Virus record (IMG/VR): IMGVR_UViG_3300032516_003734
Span: 1 to 30,864 of that record
Origin: a virus
Reading direction: 5' to 3' (one strand)
DNA length: 30,864 nt
A program made the position numbers and the translations under genes. The notes under the pieces were generated by a model that was not told the origin of the DNA, made no database searches, and saw nothing but the letters and a program-made list of their open reading frames with translations. Within the stretch, counting starts at the first letter, position 1. Every line of letters begins with the position of its first letter. Positions 22,727 to 29,434 of the stretch are shown piece by piece.

Positions 22727-22908
22727 GCCGCTTCTCCCTTCATCTCCTCGACGACCGACCGCCGCACGCGCCACTGCTGGCCGACGCGCACGGCGACGAG
22801 CCGGCCGGACTTGATCCACCTGTGCAGCGTGTTGCGCGAGACGCTCAGCTCTTCTTCGACCTCGCGCAGCTTCAGCAGGGGGTCGTTCTCGTTCTCGATG
22901 TTCGTCAC
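22723..22908 (-). CDS. Excisionase-like helix-turn-helix protein (HTH_17/MerR-type)
   Basis: 61 residues from GTG 22908 (GTGA overlap). The core LLKLREVEEELSVSRNTLHR plus WIKSGRLVAVRVGQQWRVRR is the winged MerR-like fold of small excisionases: helix, turn, recognition helix, 'sG-L-a-v-R-v-G-x-x-w-R'. In the same transcription unit as the integrase, it is a good candidate for the recombination directionality factor. A transcription-factor role is equally compatible. Confidence 0.75.
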   Translation of the reverse strand: MTNIENENDPLLKLREVEEELSVSRNTLHRWIKSGRLVAVRVGQQWRVRRSVVEEMKGEAA

Positions 22909-23273
22909 GTCTTCTCTTCCGTCTTTCCGGGCGGCTCGTCGGCCAGCTCTTCGATCTCTTCGGCGCAGTCGAGGCGCCATGCGGTGCCTTCCTTGCCGGT
23001 CCAGGTGCCGCGGCGACAGACCTCGGCGGCCTCCTTGAGTGCCTCGCGTCGTACGCGGGCGTCGTGCTTGGCCGCGAGGGCGGCGGGGCGTCGTTCGATC
23101 ATGTCGGCCGCGTACTCCAGCGTGCGCCAGTCCGGCGGGTACTCGTGCGCCACCGAAGCAAGCAGCACATCACGGATGTGCGTTCGTTCGAGCGACGGCG
23201 GGCATCCGCCGAGCCATGCGATGTCTTCCTCGATGAGCCGCGCGTACGCCGAGCGGGTGAGCTTACCGGTCAT
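22905..23273 (-). CDS. Hypothetical helical protein, 122 aa
   Basis: ATG 23273, ATGA overlap. Helical and charged: MTGKLTRSAYARLIEEDIAW at the start, AAEVCRRGTW late in the sequence and an acidic end (EEIEELADEP). Function unknown; it resembles other phage proteins that count helices but no motif is distinct. Confidence 0.55.
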   Translation of the reverse strand: MTGKLTRSAYARLIEEDIAWLGGCPPSLERTHIRDVLLASVAHEYPPDWRTLEYAADMIERRPAALAAKHDARVRREALKEAAEVCRRGTWTGKEGTAWRLDCAEEIEELADEPPGKTEEKT

Positions 23274-23725
23274 CCCGATTTTCCCTGTGCCAGGTATCCG
23301 AGTGCCAGAACGTCGTCGTCGAACTCCTCTTCGGCGAACGAAGCGAAGATGCTCTTCATGCGGCCGGGGCCCGAGACGATGATGCGTGGCCACGGCTTCC
23401 AGTGCCTGTCGCGATTCTCGACGCTTCGATCTGCGAGCGCGAGCGCGTAGCCAAGCTCGACCCAGCAGCCGCTCGACGGGCTCTCGCGCGGTGCAAGCAG
23501 CCAAAACCAGTCGGCACGGCGCACGGCATCGAGATCAGCGCGGGAGTACCGGCGCCGCTTCTCGTCGTCGAGCGCCTCGTTCACGGCGCCCGCGACGCCG
23601 TCTTGCTCGATCTCCGCGAGCCAGTCGTGCGTGATCTCCAGGCCGAGCTTCTTCACCGCCGCCATCGCTGCGCGCACGCGCTCGCGCTCCTTCGATGTGC
23701 CCGTGACGTAGATCTTGCCGCTCAT
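23270..23725 (-). CDS. Nucleoside 2-deoxyribosyltransferase-like protein
   Basis: 151 residues, ATG 23725 (ATGA overlap). The Rossmann-like frame has KIYVTGTSKE (4-13), DLDAVRRADWFWLLAP (64-79) and GCWVELGYALAL (86-97). E90 is at the position of the catalytic Glu of the 2-deoxyribosyltransferase family, followed by IIVSGPG. These enzymes move a base between deoxyriboses. Related folds also hydrolyse nucleotides (DUF4406 and TIR-like groups). The length fits. It suggests nucleotide salvage or synthesis of unusual nucleosides for phage DNA. Confidence 0.7.
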   Translation of the reverse strand: MSGKIYVTGTSKERERVRAAMAAVKKLGLEITHDWLAEIEQDGVAGAVNEALDDEKRRRYSRADLDAVRRADWFWLLAPRESPSSGCWVELGYALALADRSVENRDRHWKPWPRIIVSGPGRMKSIFASFAEEEFDDDVLALGYLAQGKSG

Positions 23726-24504
23726 CGTGCTTTCTCCGCTTCCTTGGCGAGCTGCACGATCTCGTGGGCCGCCTCCTGCATCGCCAGCGTGCGCTTGTCG
23801 CTGACCGGGCCCATGAGCGCGAAGCACACATCCGCCGCCTCACGCAGCACCTCCCCCCGCACCTGGCCCGCGAGGTCGGCATCGGTGGCTGCGACCACCG
23901 CGGTCAGGTACGCGGCCCCGCCGCGGTATGGGTACTTGTCCGCCGCCTCGCGGAGCGTCGCGAGCGCCTTCGTTCGCTCAGCCAGCTCTGCCTCGACCCG
24001 GCGCAGGCGCTTGATGTCGGCGGAGGCGTACTCGGCGCGCTCCATCACGTTCGCCGCGTCACCGGTGCCATCGTCGAGCGTGTACTCGGGCATCCACTCG
24101 ATCAGCTCTTCGACGGCCGTGACGAGGTCGGGCTCGGGATCGGCAGCCAAGCCGAGCACGACGGCGATCTCACCGAGCATGATGAGCGCTTTGTCGAGGT
24201 CGCGGCCGAACTCGGCGACGGCGACGGCGGTCAGGCGATCGCGCTCGGCGAGCGTCATGCGGAGGTCGCTGGCCATGTCTTTCGCGCGCTTCAGCTCCGT
24301 CAACGCCTCCTCACGCTCGTCCCGAGCAGCTTGAAGCAGGAATGCAGCGCGCTGGGAGGCGCCCGTCTGGTGGGCGATCCTCTCGTCCATGGAGACGACC
24401 TGGGCCCGCAGGCGGTCGACCTCTTCCTCGGCCTCGTTGATGTTCATGACGGCGAGCTTGCTCACCGGCCGGGGCGCTGTCAACGGTTCTTGCAACTTAC
24501 GCAT
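23722..24504 (-). CDS. Coiled-coil protein, 260 aa
   Basis: The start is uncertain: ATG 24504 is 3 bp after the integrase stop, with no SD; ATG 24447 (MNINEAEEEVDRLRAQ) and GTG 24465 are internal options. The body is charged and Ala/Glu-rich with long heptad stretches (EEEVDRLRAQVVSMDERI, AARDEREEALTELKRAKD, IKRLRRVEAELAERTK), so it is mostly coiled coil. The end is repeat-like (LREAADKY, LREAADVCFAL). No enzymatic motif. Its role may be structural or regulatory. Confidence 0.6.
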   Translation of the reverse strand: MRKLQEPLTAPRPVSKLAVMNINEAEEEVDRLRAQVVSMDERIAHQTGASQRAAFLLQAARDEREEALTELKRAKDMASDLRMTLAERDRLTAVAVAEFGRDLDKALIMLGEIAVVLGLAADPEPDLVTAVEELIEWMPEYTLDDGTGDAANVMERAEYASADIKRLRRVEAELAERTKALATLREAADKYPYRGGAAYLTAVVAATDADLAGQVRGEVLREAADVCFALMGPVSDKRTLAMQEAAHEIVQLAKEAEKAR

Positions 24505-24507
24505 CCA

Positions 24508-25542
24508 TCAGAGGCCCAGCTTCGCGGAAGCCGGCTTTTCCCACTTGTTGTCACGCTGGTAGTAGCGGAGGAGCATCTGCACGCTGCGGTGGCCGGTCTG
24601 GTCCATGACCGACTTGTCGTCGGCGCCGTGCCTCTTCGCTTCGGTGACGAAGCCGGCGCGGAGCGAATGGCCGGACAGGTCGCCCGTCTCTTTGAAACCG
24701 GCGCGCGTCGCGGCGCATTTCACGATCACCGCAACGGCTCGCCCGGTCAGCGCTTCTTTCCCGACGTTACCGTGTCGATCGACTCGCCGGAACACGGGGC
24801 CCGTCTCGGTGCCGCTTGTCGCAAGCCACTGCTTGAGCAGTCGAACCGGACAGCACGCTTCGTCGCTTCCGAACGCGATGACCTTCGTCAGTCCTTTGCC
24901 GTACTGGTCGGTCTTCGATTTGCGGATCAAGATTTCAACGCCTTCTTTCACGAAGGTCAGATCCTCGACGTTCACTGCGACCAGCTCGCTGCGCCGGAAC
25001 CCGCCGGCGAATCCGGTCACCAGCAGCGCGCGGTCTCGGGCACCAAGGACGTTGTCGGGGGCCGTTTCTATCATCTCCCGCAACGCGTCGATCTTCAGCG
25101 CGGTCTTGTGCTCCTGCACGGTGCCGAGCTTTCGTTTGATGCCGCTCCAGACTTCCTGCACCTGTGGATGTGCACAGGGCGACGCGAGACCGTTCTCTTT
25201 GTGCCACGCGGCAATCGCGCTCATGGCCTGCGAGATCGAGGCAACCTTCAACGGCTCGTCGGCGCAGGCCGCGATGTAGATCGCGACGGCACCGGACGAC
25301 GCGGGGAACGCAGGGAGCTTGGACCCCTGCTCGTCCCACCACCCCCTGAAGCGCCGCTGCTGATACTCGTAGGCGCGATGGGTCGCCGGCCCGCGCGCCT
25401 GGGTCGCGTAATCCTTCGCACTCTTGATGAGCGGCTCAAGCAGCGGCGAGAGCTGGGAGCCCAGCTCGGGGGCGCGCACGAGCGCGACGCCGGGTTCCGC
25501 CGGCCGCGGCGACTTCTTCCTTGATCGTCCATAACCATCCAT
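24508..25542 (-). CDS. int: Tyrosine recombinase (phage integrase family)
   Basis: 344 residues, ATG 25542, placed by a leaderless promoter. Core-binding domain at about 45-135; catalytic domain from about 145. The active-site set is visible: R183 in GGFRRSEL, K208/K210 in RKSK, H292-x-L-R295 in GHSLRAGF, H318 in GHRS, and Y327/Y328 in LLRYYQRD. All should be functional, giving site-specific integration. It heads the minus-strand unit that includes the excisionase-like gene. No att site could be assigned. Confidence 0.93.
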   Translation of the reverse strand: MDGYGRSRKKSPRPAEPGVALVRAPELGSQLSPLLEPLIKSAKDYATQARGPATHRAYEYQQRRFRGWWDEQGSKLPAFPASSGAVAIYIAACADEPLKVASISQAMSAIAAWHKENGLASPCAHPQVQEVWSGIKRKLGTVQEHKTALKIDALREMIETAPDNVLGARDRALLVTGFAGGFRRSELVAVNVEDLTFVKEGVEILIRKSKTDQYGKGLTKVIAFGSDEACCPVRLLKQWLATSGTETGPVFRRVDRHGNVGKEALTGRAVAVIVKCAATRAGFKETGDLSGHSLRAGFVTEAKRHGADDKSVMDQTGHRSVQMLLRYYQRDNKWEKPASAKLGL

Positions 25543-25548
25543 TAGCGG

Positions 25549-25577
25549 AACATAGCATCTAGGGCTTTCTGGTGCAA
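25549..25577 (-). promoter_or_regulatory. Integrase promoter, probably leaderless
   Basis: On the minus strand TTGCAC (25572-25577), a 17-bp spacer and TATGTT (25549-25554), which ends 6 bp before ATG 25542. There is no ribosome-binding site before the ATG. It is a good match in -35, spacing and TAnnnT -10. Confidence 0.65.
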
Positions 25578-25587
25578 GGGCGATCTG

Positions 25588-25636
25588 GGCTCCCACGCGC
25601 TGGTTTCGCCGGCGCTCGGGGTCGTCGCCGGGAGCC
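25588..25636. repeat. Inverted repeat in the int/early intergenic region
   Basis: GGCTCCC (25588-25594) and GGGAGCC (25630-25636) are perfect 7-bp inverted arms separated by 35 bp, in the middle of the divergent 25543-25721 region. It could be an operator, an att arm or chance in GC-rich DNA. Confidence 0.35.
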
Positions 25637-25648
25637 GGCGTAGCCCCG

Positions 25649-25677
25649 TTGACAGCCGCGTTGGTTGTCACTACATA
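25649..25677 (+). promoter_or_regulatory. Sigma70-type promoter (first of a matched pair)
   Basis: TTGACA (25649-25654), 17 bp, TACATA (25672-25677). The -35 is a perfect consensus. The stretch 25663-25683 is the same as that of the second promoter at 26986-27006 in 20 of 21 positions. It serves the unit starting at ATG 25722, which has GGAGG upstream. Confidence 0.75.
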
Positions 25678-25683
25678 CGCAAC
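25663..25683 (+). repeat. 21-bp repeated segment covering the -10 region, copy 1
   Basis: From the last 9 bases of the spacer through TACATA and the following CGCAAC. Same as 26986-27006 except one base (A here, G there). The arms are GTTG...CAAC, as in a protein-binding palindrome. Confidence 0.7.
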
Positions 25684-25721
25684 TGTCCGGCGCGAGCTTG
25701 CGCGTGACATGGAGGTTCGAG

Positions 25722-25934
25722 ATGGCGACGAAGAAGGCGACGAAGAAGAAGGTGACGATCCAGCGGTCGAGCGAGGAGTGGCAGCGGTACGCCGCGGCTG
25801 CGTTGGGCGCACTGGTCGTCGACGCCGACAGCGACTGGACCGACGAAGGCCCCGACGACACGGTCGAGGCCGTGGCAGAGCTGGCGGCCCGGTACGCCGA
25901 CGCGCTCGTTGCGGAGGGGAAGCTGCGGCGATGA
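25722..25934 (+). CDS. Small Lys-rich-leader hypothetical protein
   Basis: 70 residues. ATG 25722 is chosen for the GGAGG at 25711-25715; an ATG at 25709 lies in another frame. It opens with a basic leader (MATKKATKKKVTIQRS) and continues as an acidic helical domain (AVAELAARYADALVAEG). First gene behind the early-type promoter. Unknown function. Confidence 0.6.
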   Translation: MATKKATKKKVTIQRSSEEWQRYAAAALGALVVDADSDWTDEGPDDTVEAVAELAARYADALVAEGKLRR

Positions 25935-26173
25935 CGGCAGCGGAGGCGATGCTCCTCCTAGACGTCGTGGTCGAGCTGAACCAGCGCGTCAGCGCGGAGG
26001 ACGCGGCACAGCTCGTCTGCGAGAAGTGGGAGCGCGATGGTGGGTTCGCGGGCGACCCGATTCCTGACCCCGTCGAGGTCGATGTGCGCGACGAGGAGGG
26101 GATGCTCTGGCATGTCGAGGTCACGCCGCAGTACGACGTGTCGTTCTGGGCGACGAAGGCTCGGCAGGCATGA
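25931..26173 (+). CDS. Small hypothetical protein
   Basis: 80 residues, ATG 25931 (ATGA overlap). Helical first half (EAMLLLDVVVELNQRVSAED), beta-rich acidic second half (VEVDVRDEEGMLWHVEVTPQ). Unknown. Confidence 0.55.
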   Translation: MTAAEAMLLLDVVVELNQRVSAEDAAQLVCEKWERDGGFAGDPIPDPVEVDVRDEEGMLWHVEVTPQYDVSFWATKARQA

Positions 26174-26658
26174 CCGGCAACGGCGCGGTGATCTCGGACT
26201 GTCAGACGTACCGCTACGTGCTCTGGCGTTCGCTCTCGGGCGCTGGCCTCGCTGGAAGCGTGCTCTGGGTCGCCGTCAATCCAAGCACAGCGACGGCGAC
26301 CGAGAACGACGCCACGATCCGCAAGGTGATGGGCTTCTCGCGACGCTGGGGCTTCGCCCAGGCGCGCGTCGTGAACCTCTACGCGCTGCGCTCGCGCGAC
26401 CCGAAGCTGCTGCTGACGCACCCGAACCCGATCGGCCCCGAGAACGACAAGTACATTCGCGTCGAAGCATCCGAGGCGGATGCGGTCGTGCTCGCCTGGG
26501 GCAACAACGCGAAGCCCGAGCGAGCGAAGTCCGTCCAGCAGGCCATCGAGGTCTGGGCCGAGCATAAGCCGATCTGGCATCTCGGGCTCACCGGCCGCGG
26601 ACAGCCGAGCCATCCGCTGATGCTCGGCTACAACACGATGCGCAAGGAGATCGACTGA
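26170..26658 (+). CDS. DUF1643 family protein
   Basis: 162 residues, ATG 26170 (ATGA overlap). The family blocks are in order: VLWVAVNPSTATATENDATI (31-50), RRWGFAQARVVNLYALRSRD (58-77), HPNPIGPENDKYI (84-96) and VVLAWGNN (106-113). DUF1643 is a widespread phage and bacterial family without a settled function; the conserved NPST and WG blocks suggest a ligand-binding or catalytic pocket. Its neighbours are small unknown proteins of the promoter-1 unit. Confidence 0.85.
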   Translation: MTGNGAVISDCQTYRYVLWRSLSGAGLAGSVLWVAVNPSTATATENDATIRKVMGFSRRWGFAQARVVNLYALRSRDPKLLLTHPNPIGPENDKYIRVEASEADAVVLAWGNNAKPERAKSVQQAIEVWAEHKPIWHLGLTGRGQPSHPLMLGYNTMRKEID

Positions 26659-26963
26659 TGGGAGACCGAGACGTGGAAACGGACGAGGAGGTCATCGCTG
26701 GCTTCCACCAGGCGATCGACAACACGGTGCGCGACGCGCAGGGGCCGCTGTATTTCGGTCTGGTGTGCATCACCGGCGACGACGGGTACGTCAGCCTGAT
26801 GCGCTCCATGAAGGCGTGCGAGGGACGACACCTCCGCGAGGCCGCCGGCCTGCTGCTCGGCTACGCGAACAAGCTCACGGACATGGCCGACAAGATGGAG
26901 GGCGAGCAGGTGTTCCTCGTCCCGCGCGAGCCCGAGCGCAAGCCCGACCCGAACGCATCCTGA
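26658..26963 (+). CDS. Hypothetical protein, 101 aa
   Basis: ATG 26658 overlapping the DUF1643 stop by one base (TGATG). Short strands (GPLYFGLVCITGDDGYVSL) then a helical stretch (REAAGLLLGYANKLTDMAD) and a polar end. Last gene of the first unit before the second promoter. Unknown. Confidence 0.6.
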   Translation: MGDRDVETDEEVIAGFHQAIDNTVRDAQGPLYFGLVCITGDDGYVSLMRSMKACEGRHLREAAGLLLGYANKLTDMADKMEGEQVFLVPREPERKPDPNAS

Positions 26964-26971
26964 AGAAGATC

Positions 26972-27000
26972 TTGACAGATCCAGAGGTTGTCGCTACATA
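26972..27000 (+). promoter_or_regulatory. Sigma70-type promoter (second of a matched pair)
   Basis: TTGACA (26972-26977), 17 bp, TACATA (26995-27000), with GGAGG at 27011-27015 and ATG 27021. Same -35, same -10 and same spacing as at 25649-25677. It probably gives a short-leader transcript of the thyX-fen unit. Confidence 0.75.
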
Positions 27001-27006
27001 CGCAAC
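26986..27006 (+). repeat. 21-bp repeated segment covering the -10 region, copy 2
   Basis: 20/21 identical to 25663-25683 at the same offset from the -10 box. Likely a shared control site for the two promoters. Confidence 0.7.
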
Positions 27007-27024
27007 CAGTGGAGGCACGCATGA
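27001..27024 (+). repeat. 24-bp translation-start repeat, copy 1
   Basis: CGCAACCAGTGGAGGC, then A, then CGCATGA: SD plus ATG of the 27021 gene. It recurs at 27375-27398 with one mismatch. Confidence 0.85.
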
Positions 27025-27398
27025 GTGGTGAAGGGCTACCTGGACCTGGCGACGTCGTGCGTTTGTACGCGCCGATGTCGAACACGGATCTGAACTCGGG
27101 CATGGGCGGCGAGAAGCTGCTCGGCTACTTCTGGGGCTACGACGAGGCGTTTCGCTTTGGCCGCGGCAAGGGCGTCATGGGCGGCGACTGCTACGTCGCC
27201 GAGAAGGTGGGCATGATCGACAAGGAGGGCGCCGTCCGCGTCGACGGCATGCACAGCGTCGCTGTCGGCGGCTCGCTCGACGATGCGGTAGATCGCGAGA
27301 AGGCTCGCGTGAAGCTGTCGGCGGCTGATCTCACGCCGCGCGAGTACCTCTTGCTCGGGATCCCGGTGCATGCGCGCAACCAGTGGAGGCGCGCATGA
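27021..27398 (+). CDS. Hypothetical protein bounded by start-region repeats
   Basis: 125 residues, ATG 27021 (SD GGAGG at 5 bp spacing). Sequence begins SGEGLPGPGDVVRLYAPMSN and has Gly-rich turns (GYDEAFRFGRGKGVMGGDCY), beta-type throughout, with a helical end (LTPREYLLLGIPVHARNQW). No family recognised. The gene lies exactly between two copies of a 24-bp sequence, and the second copy codes for its last residues while carrying the SD of thyX. Confidence 0.65.
   Translation: MSGEGLPGPGDVVRLYAPMSNTDLNSGMGGEKLLGYFWGYDEAFRFGRGKGVMGGDCYVAEKVGMIDKEGAVRVDGMHSVAVGGSLDDAVDREKARVKLSAADLTPREYLLLGIPVHARNQWRRA
27375..27398 (+). repeat. 24-bp translation-start repeat, copy 2
   Basis: 23/24 identical to 27001-27024. 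It contains the SD (GGAGG) and the ATG of the ThyX-like gene, and the TGA of the preceding gene. Confidence 0.85.
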
Positions 27399-28171
27399 CC
27401 ATTCGATTGATCACCGAGCCGACCGTCATCGTGCTCGCCGACATGCGACTCGACGTGGCTGGCATGAACGACCTGCTCGACTGGGTGCAGGACTACCGTC
27501 CGGAGTGCGTCCCAGACAGCCTGCCGTTGGGCGGACGCGATCGGGCGATGTCGCTGTTCCCGCACGAAGGGTTCCGGCCCGACGTGCGTGAAAAGCTACT
27601 CACCGACAACGAGCTGCTCGTCGAGCTGGCGGGGCGAGAGTACCACGCGAAGATGACGTTCTTCCTGGCGGGGATCTCGCGGCGCGTCTCGCACGAGCTG
27701 ATTCGCCACTACGTCGGTGCCGACAGGAGTGAGGAAGGCAGCCCGAGCCAGGAGAGCACGCGCTACACGTTCCACCCGGGGCACTTCGCGGTGCCGCCGT
27801 ACGTCCTGGAGCGCACGAGCGAGCCCACGTCGGCTGGCATCGAGGCGCTCACCAGCTTCGAGATCGCGATGCAGCAAGCGTACGACACCTACCTCGCGTT
27901 CATCGAGCAGGAGGAGAGCGCCTGGGAGAGTCGCCACGGCGAGAAGCCGAAGGCCATCGACCGCAAGCGCATATACGAATGCGCCGCCGGGTTCCTGCCG
28001 ATGCAGGCGTGCACGTCGATGGTCTGGACCACGAACCCGATGGCGCTCGCTAAGCTCTTCCGCGAGCGATGCGACGCGTCGGCCGATCGCGAGTTCCAGC
28101 GCTTCGCGACGAAGTGGAGGGGCATCGCGCAGGCTCGGTGGCCCAACCTGTTCCCGGGGTCAGCGGCGTGA
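27395..28171 (+). CDS. Divergent ThyX-like (FAD-dependent thymidylate synthase) protein
   Basis: 258 residues, ATG 27395 (ATGA overlap, SD GGAGG). HELIRHY (100-106) and ESTRY (120-124) match the ends of the ThyX motif RHR-x7-S...S-x-R-Y, but the third Arg is Tyr and about 7 residues are inserted between them (RSEEGSPSQ). The C-terminal part (LPMQACTSMVWTTNPMALAK, 201-220, then LFRERCDASADREFQ) fits the ThyX helical half. ThyX makes dTMP from dUMP with FAD and methylene-THF. The altered nucleotide-binding signature may mean another substrate, such as another pyrimidine, or loss of activity. Its neighbours include a FEN nuclease. Confidence 0.7.
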   Translation: MTIRLITEPTVIVLADMRLDVAGMNDLLDWVQDYRPECVPDSLPLGGRDRAMSLFPHEGFRPDVREKLLTDNELLVELAGREYHAKMTFFLAGISRRVSHELIRHYVGADRSEEGSPSQESTRYTFHPGHFAVPPYVLERTSEPTSAGIEALTSFEIAMQQAYDTYLAFIEQEESAWESRHGEKPKAIDRKRIYECAAGFLPMQACTSMVWTTNPMALAKLFRERCDASADREFQRFATKWRGIAQARWPNLFPGSAA

Positions 28172-28419
28172 TCGTGAAGTACGGAGAAGGGAGTACGGAG
28201 TACGGCGCCCAACCGACCAGCGCACAGCAGTCGCGCGCGAATCGTCTGCGATCTGTCGCGCGAGATCTGTCAGAGGCCGCGAAGTACGGGCGATCGGCCG
28301 GTGCGAACGCTCGCAGTCTTCTCCCCGGCGAGGTCATCGCGTACCGAAGCGCCGCCTACCTGCTCAGACGCGAAGCCCAGCGCGTCCTGCTCACGGAATC
28401 ACTGAGGGCACGAGCATGA
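28168..28419 (+). CDS. Small basic hypothetical protein
   Basis: 83 residues from GTG 28168 (GTGA overlap). Helical, Ala/Arg-rich (QQSRANRLRSVARDLSEAAK, YRSAAYLLRREAQRVLL). Unknown; maybe a small nucleic-acid-binding or accessory protein. Confidence 0.55.
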   Translation: MIVKYGEGSTEYGAQPTSAQQSRANRLRSVARDLSEAAKYGRSAGANARSLLPGEVIAYRSAAYLLRREAQRVLLTESLRARA

Positions 28420-28613
28420 CCACTCCCATCTGGCGCATGGGACCGCTCGATCAGACCTCATTCCGCGATGAGCGCGGTGTGGTGCAGATCCGCATCGGGT
28501 TCGCGCGCGTGGAGGGTGCGACCGACTGGCGAGGACAGCCGTCGGCATTCCTGGCCGCGTGGTTCCTGCGCGAGTCCATGTTGCGTGCCGTGTTCGACTG
28601 GAGAATCCTGTGA
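28416..28613 (+). CDS. Small hypothetical protein
   Basis: 65 residues, ATG 28416 (ATGA overlap). Begins MTTPIWRMGPLDQ and ends in a hydrophobic helix (AFLAAWFLRESMLRAVF). Its first bases are repeated at the start of the next gene (VTTPIYLFD). Unknown. Confidence 0.5.
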   Translation: MTTPIWRMGPLDQTSFRDERGVVQIRIGFARVEGATDWRGQPSAFLAAWFLRESMLRAVFDWRIL

Positions 28614-29434
28614 CCACCCCCATCTACCTCTTCGACATCTCGGCGTACCTGCACCGGGCGATGTACGTCTGCTACGGCGACCGCGTCGCGGAGATCGAGC
28701 CGTCGGACACCGCGTTCATCCGGCACGCTGCGGGAATGCTCGCCAACACGATGGACGCGCTCCGTGTCGAGCGGATGGTCGTGGTCTGCGACTCGACCGA
28801 GCCCTCGTTCCGGTGCGACGAGTACCCGGCGTACAAGGCCGAGCGCAAGGCGCACTACCCGGTCTTCGCGGCGCAGGCGCCGAAGTTCTACGACGCGATG
28901 CGCGACGTGAGCGTTGCCGTGGCGGCGGAGCCCCGGTACGAGGCGGACGACCTGATCGCGACGATCGTGCGCCGCGCCGGCGACCGCTACGTCGTCGTCT
29001 CGTCGGACAAGGACCTGCTCGCACTCGTTCGTGACGACCGCAGCGTCGACTTCTACGACCCGATGAAGGGCGCGTGGATCGGCGTGGGCGACGTCCGCAG
29101 CAAGTTCGGCGTCGACCCGAGCCAGCTCTACGACTACACCGGGCTCGTGGGCGACACGAGCGACGGCATTCCCGGCGTGCCCGGGTTCGGCCCGAAGACG
29201 GCGGCCAAGCTGCTGCGCGAGTTCGACAGCCTCGATGAGATCTACAGTCCCGAGCGCCGTGAAGCACTCGGCGAGTTCTCGACGCCGAAGCAGGTCAAGA
29301 CGCTGCTCGCGCACCAGGAGGACGCGTTCATGTCGCGCCGGCTCGCGAGCCCGTGGCTGTCGAAGAGGATGACGGCGGACGGCATCGGCCTCAACGCACC
29401 GGCACCAGGCATCGTTCGGAGGGCATGCGGATGA
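28610..29434 (+). CDS. 5'-3' exonuclease / flap endonuclease (FEN, Pol I N-domain type)
   Basis: 274 residues from GTG 28610 (GTGA overlap). Metal-site motifs are all visible: FDISAYLHRAMY (D9), DSTEPSFR-x4-YPAYKAERK (61-80), YEADDLIATIV (111-114), VVVSSDKDLLALV (132-135), and the helix-3-turn-helix YTGLVGDTSDGIPGVPGFGP, then KTAAKLL. This is the T5-D15/Pol I 5' nuclease family, which removes RNA primers and 5' flaps in replication. Length is normal. The usual Asn of the GD-x-S-D-N-I-P-G-V block is Gly here. Confidence 0.92.
   Translation: MTTPIYLFDISAYLHRAMYVCYGDRVAEIEPSDTAFIRHAAGMLANTMDALRVERMVVVCDSTEPSFRCDEYPAYKAERKAHYPVFAAQAPKFYDAMRDVSVAVAAEPRYEADDLIATIVRRAGDRYVVVSSDKDLLALVRDDRSVDFYDPMKGAWIGVGDVRSKFGVDPSQLYDYTGLVGDTSDGIPGVPGFGPKTAAKLLREFDSLDEIYSPERREALGEFSTPKQVKTLLAHQEDAFMSRRLASPWLSKRMTADGIGLNAPAPGIVRRACG

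Noticed and set aside
24470-24480. TTGACA within the start of the coiled-coil gene as a promoter
   Set aside because: No -10-like hexamer follows at 16-18 bp; it is coding sequence.
4125-24504. 20-bp similarity between 4125-4144 (+) and 24504-24485 (-), around GTA-GTTGCAAGAA
   Set aside because: Both lie in coding sequence for (L/M)R(R/K)LQE, have no promoter context, and one match of this length is not enough for a claim of a binding site.
25588-25636. attP core in the int upstream region
   Set aside because: Without the host sequence or an integrated copy the core cannot be told apart; kept only as an inverted repeat.
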